From NCBI GenBank assembly GCA_023430845.1, contig JAEYYJ010000420.1:1-5973 (forward strand): a stretch of DNA of 5,973 nt. Direction: 5' to 3'. Positions 5,672 through 5,973 of the stretch are shown here, piece after piece. Below the pieces are notes generated by a model. It made no database searches. It was not told the origin of the DNA and saw only the letters and a program-made list of their open reading frames with translations. Each line of letters begins with the position of its first letter. Positions within the stretch are counted from its first letter, which is position 1. Source of the stretch: Pseudomonadota bacterium. GTDB lineage: Bacteria; Pseudomonadota; Alphaproteobacteria; Rhizobiales; Hyphomicrobiaceae. The position numbers and the translations under genes are program-made.

Positions 5672-5973
5672 CTAATTCGCCCCCGCAAATCGCTTCGCAC
5701 GCACTGTCGCAGTTATTTCGTGCGCGAGCATGCCTTCCTCGTGGCAGACGCGCGCCATGATCGGCGCAGCTTCGAGCGAAGCGCGGCGCGTCAGCCGCTG
5801 ATACGTGACGGTCTTGATGAACTTGCCCACCCAGAGACCGCCTGTATAGCGCGCGGCACCGGCCGTCGGCAGCGTGTGGTTCGTGCCGATACCCTTGTCG
5901 CCATATGCGACGGTCGATTCCTCGCCGATGAAGAGCGAGCCGTAGTTCTTCAGTTTCTCGAGATAGTAGTCGT
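5672..5973 (-). CDS. Histidinol-dehydrogenase-family enzyme, C-terminal 99 residues (5' end outside window)
   Basis: The frame is open from the right edge to TAG at 5674-5672 and gives 99 residues ending RAKRFAGAN. It contains GSLFIGEESTVAYGDKGIGTNHTLPT, then ARYTGGLWVGKFIKTVTYQRL and HEEGMLAHE. The aspartate of GDKGIGTNH and the histidine of MLAHE are 59 residues apart, the same spacing as the zinc ligands D360 and H419 of E. coli HisD. The glutamate five residues before that histidine matches E414. The zinc site is therefore probably intact and the enzyme an NAD-dependent alcohol dehydrogenase of this fold. The text around GDKGIGTNH and the RYTGGLWVGKF segment differ from biosynthetic HisD (typically SPLSVEDF-like) and look like the paralogous catabolic group that includes sulfopropanediol 3-dehydrogenase (HpsN). 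The substrate cannot be decided from this fragment. It is upstream of the small exported protein gene on the same strand. Confidence 0.88.
   Translation of the reverse strand, partial: DYYLEKLKNYGSLFIGEESTVAYGDKGIGTNHTLPTAGAARYTGGLWVGKFIKTVTYQRLTRRASLEAAPIMARVCHEEGMLAHEITATVRAKRFAGAN

Overview
The window is GC-rich and, from its gene content, comes from an alphaproteobacterium, probably Hyphomicrobiales (Rhizobiales). The evidence is a PraR/Phr-like XRE regulator with the conserved alphaproteobacterial C-terminal tail, a small secreted protein that resembles the rhizobial DUF930 family, and third codon positions rich in G and C. This placement is inferred from family distribution; no rRNA or other direct taxonomic marker is present.

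Layout, left to right. (1) 1-856, minus strand: an EamA/DMT-superfamily membrane transporter whose C-terminal end runs off the left edge. (2) 857-996: a 140-bp gap with a short hairpin and the probable transporter promoter. (3) 997-2760, minus: a 587-residue AidB-type acyl-CoA dehydrogenase. (4) 2761-2842: an 82-bp gap with a perfect 8-bp-arm palindrome. (5) 2843-3319, minus: the XRE-family regulator, upstream of the dehydrogenase and probably co-transcribed with it. (6) 3320-3592: a 273-bp divergent regulatory region with a split direct repeat, a TACA-A-TGTA palindrome and an inverted repeat next to a ribosome binding site. (7) 3593-5200, plus: the beta (carboxyltransferase) subunit of 3-methylcrotonyl-CoA carboxylase. 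(8) 5210-5596, minus: a small exported protein converging on the carboxylase gene. (9) 5597-5671: a 75-bp gap with a bulged hairpin. (10) 5672-5973, minus: the C-terminal end of a histidinol-dehydrogenase-family enzyme cut by the right edge. No stretch longer than 300 bases lacks a gene.

How the genes may work together. The central unit is a regulator plus acyl-CoA dehydrogenase facing a methylcrotonyl-CoA carboxylase subunit across one shared regulatory region. In leucine degradation an acyl-CoA dehydrogenase makes 3-methylcrotonyl-CoA and the carboxylase consumes it. E. coli AidB is known to have weak isovaleryl-CoA dehydrogenase activity as well as a role in the alkylation response. The arrangement therefore raises the question of whether this AidB homologue is tied to branched acyl-CoA metabolism or simply sits beside it. 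The biotin-carrying alpha subunit needed by the carboxylase is not in the window.

The genes belong to known families; I see no mobile element, CRISPR array, tRNA or rRNA, and no clear sign of a wholly new system. The most interesting material is non-coding: the organised repeats of the divergent region and the palindromes placed in three of the other gaps or leaders.
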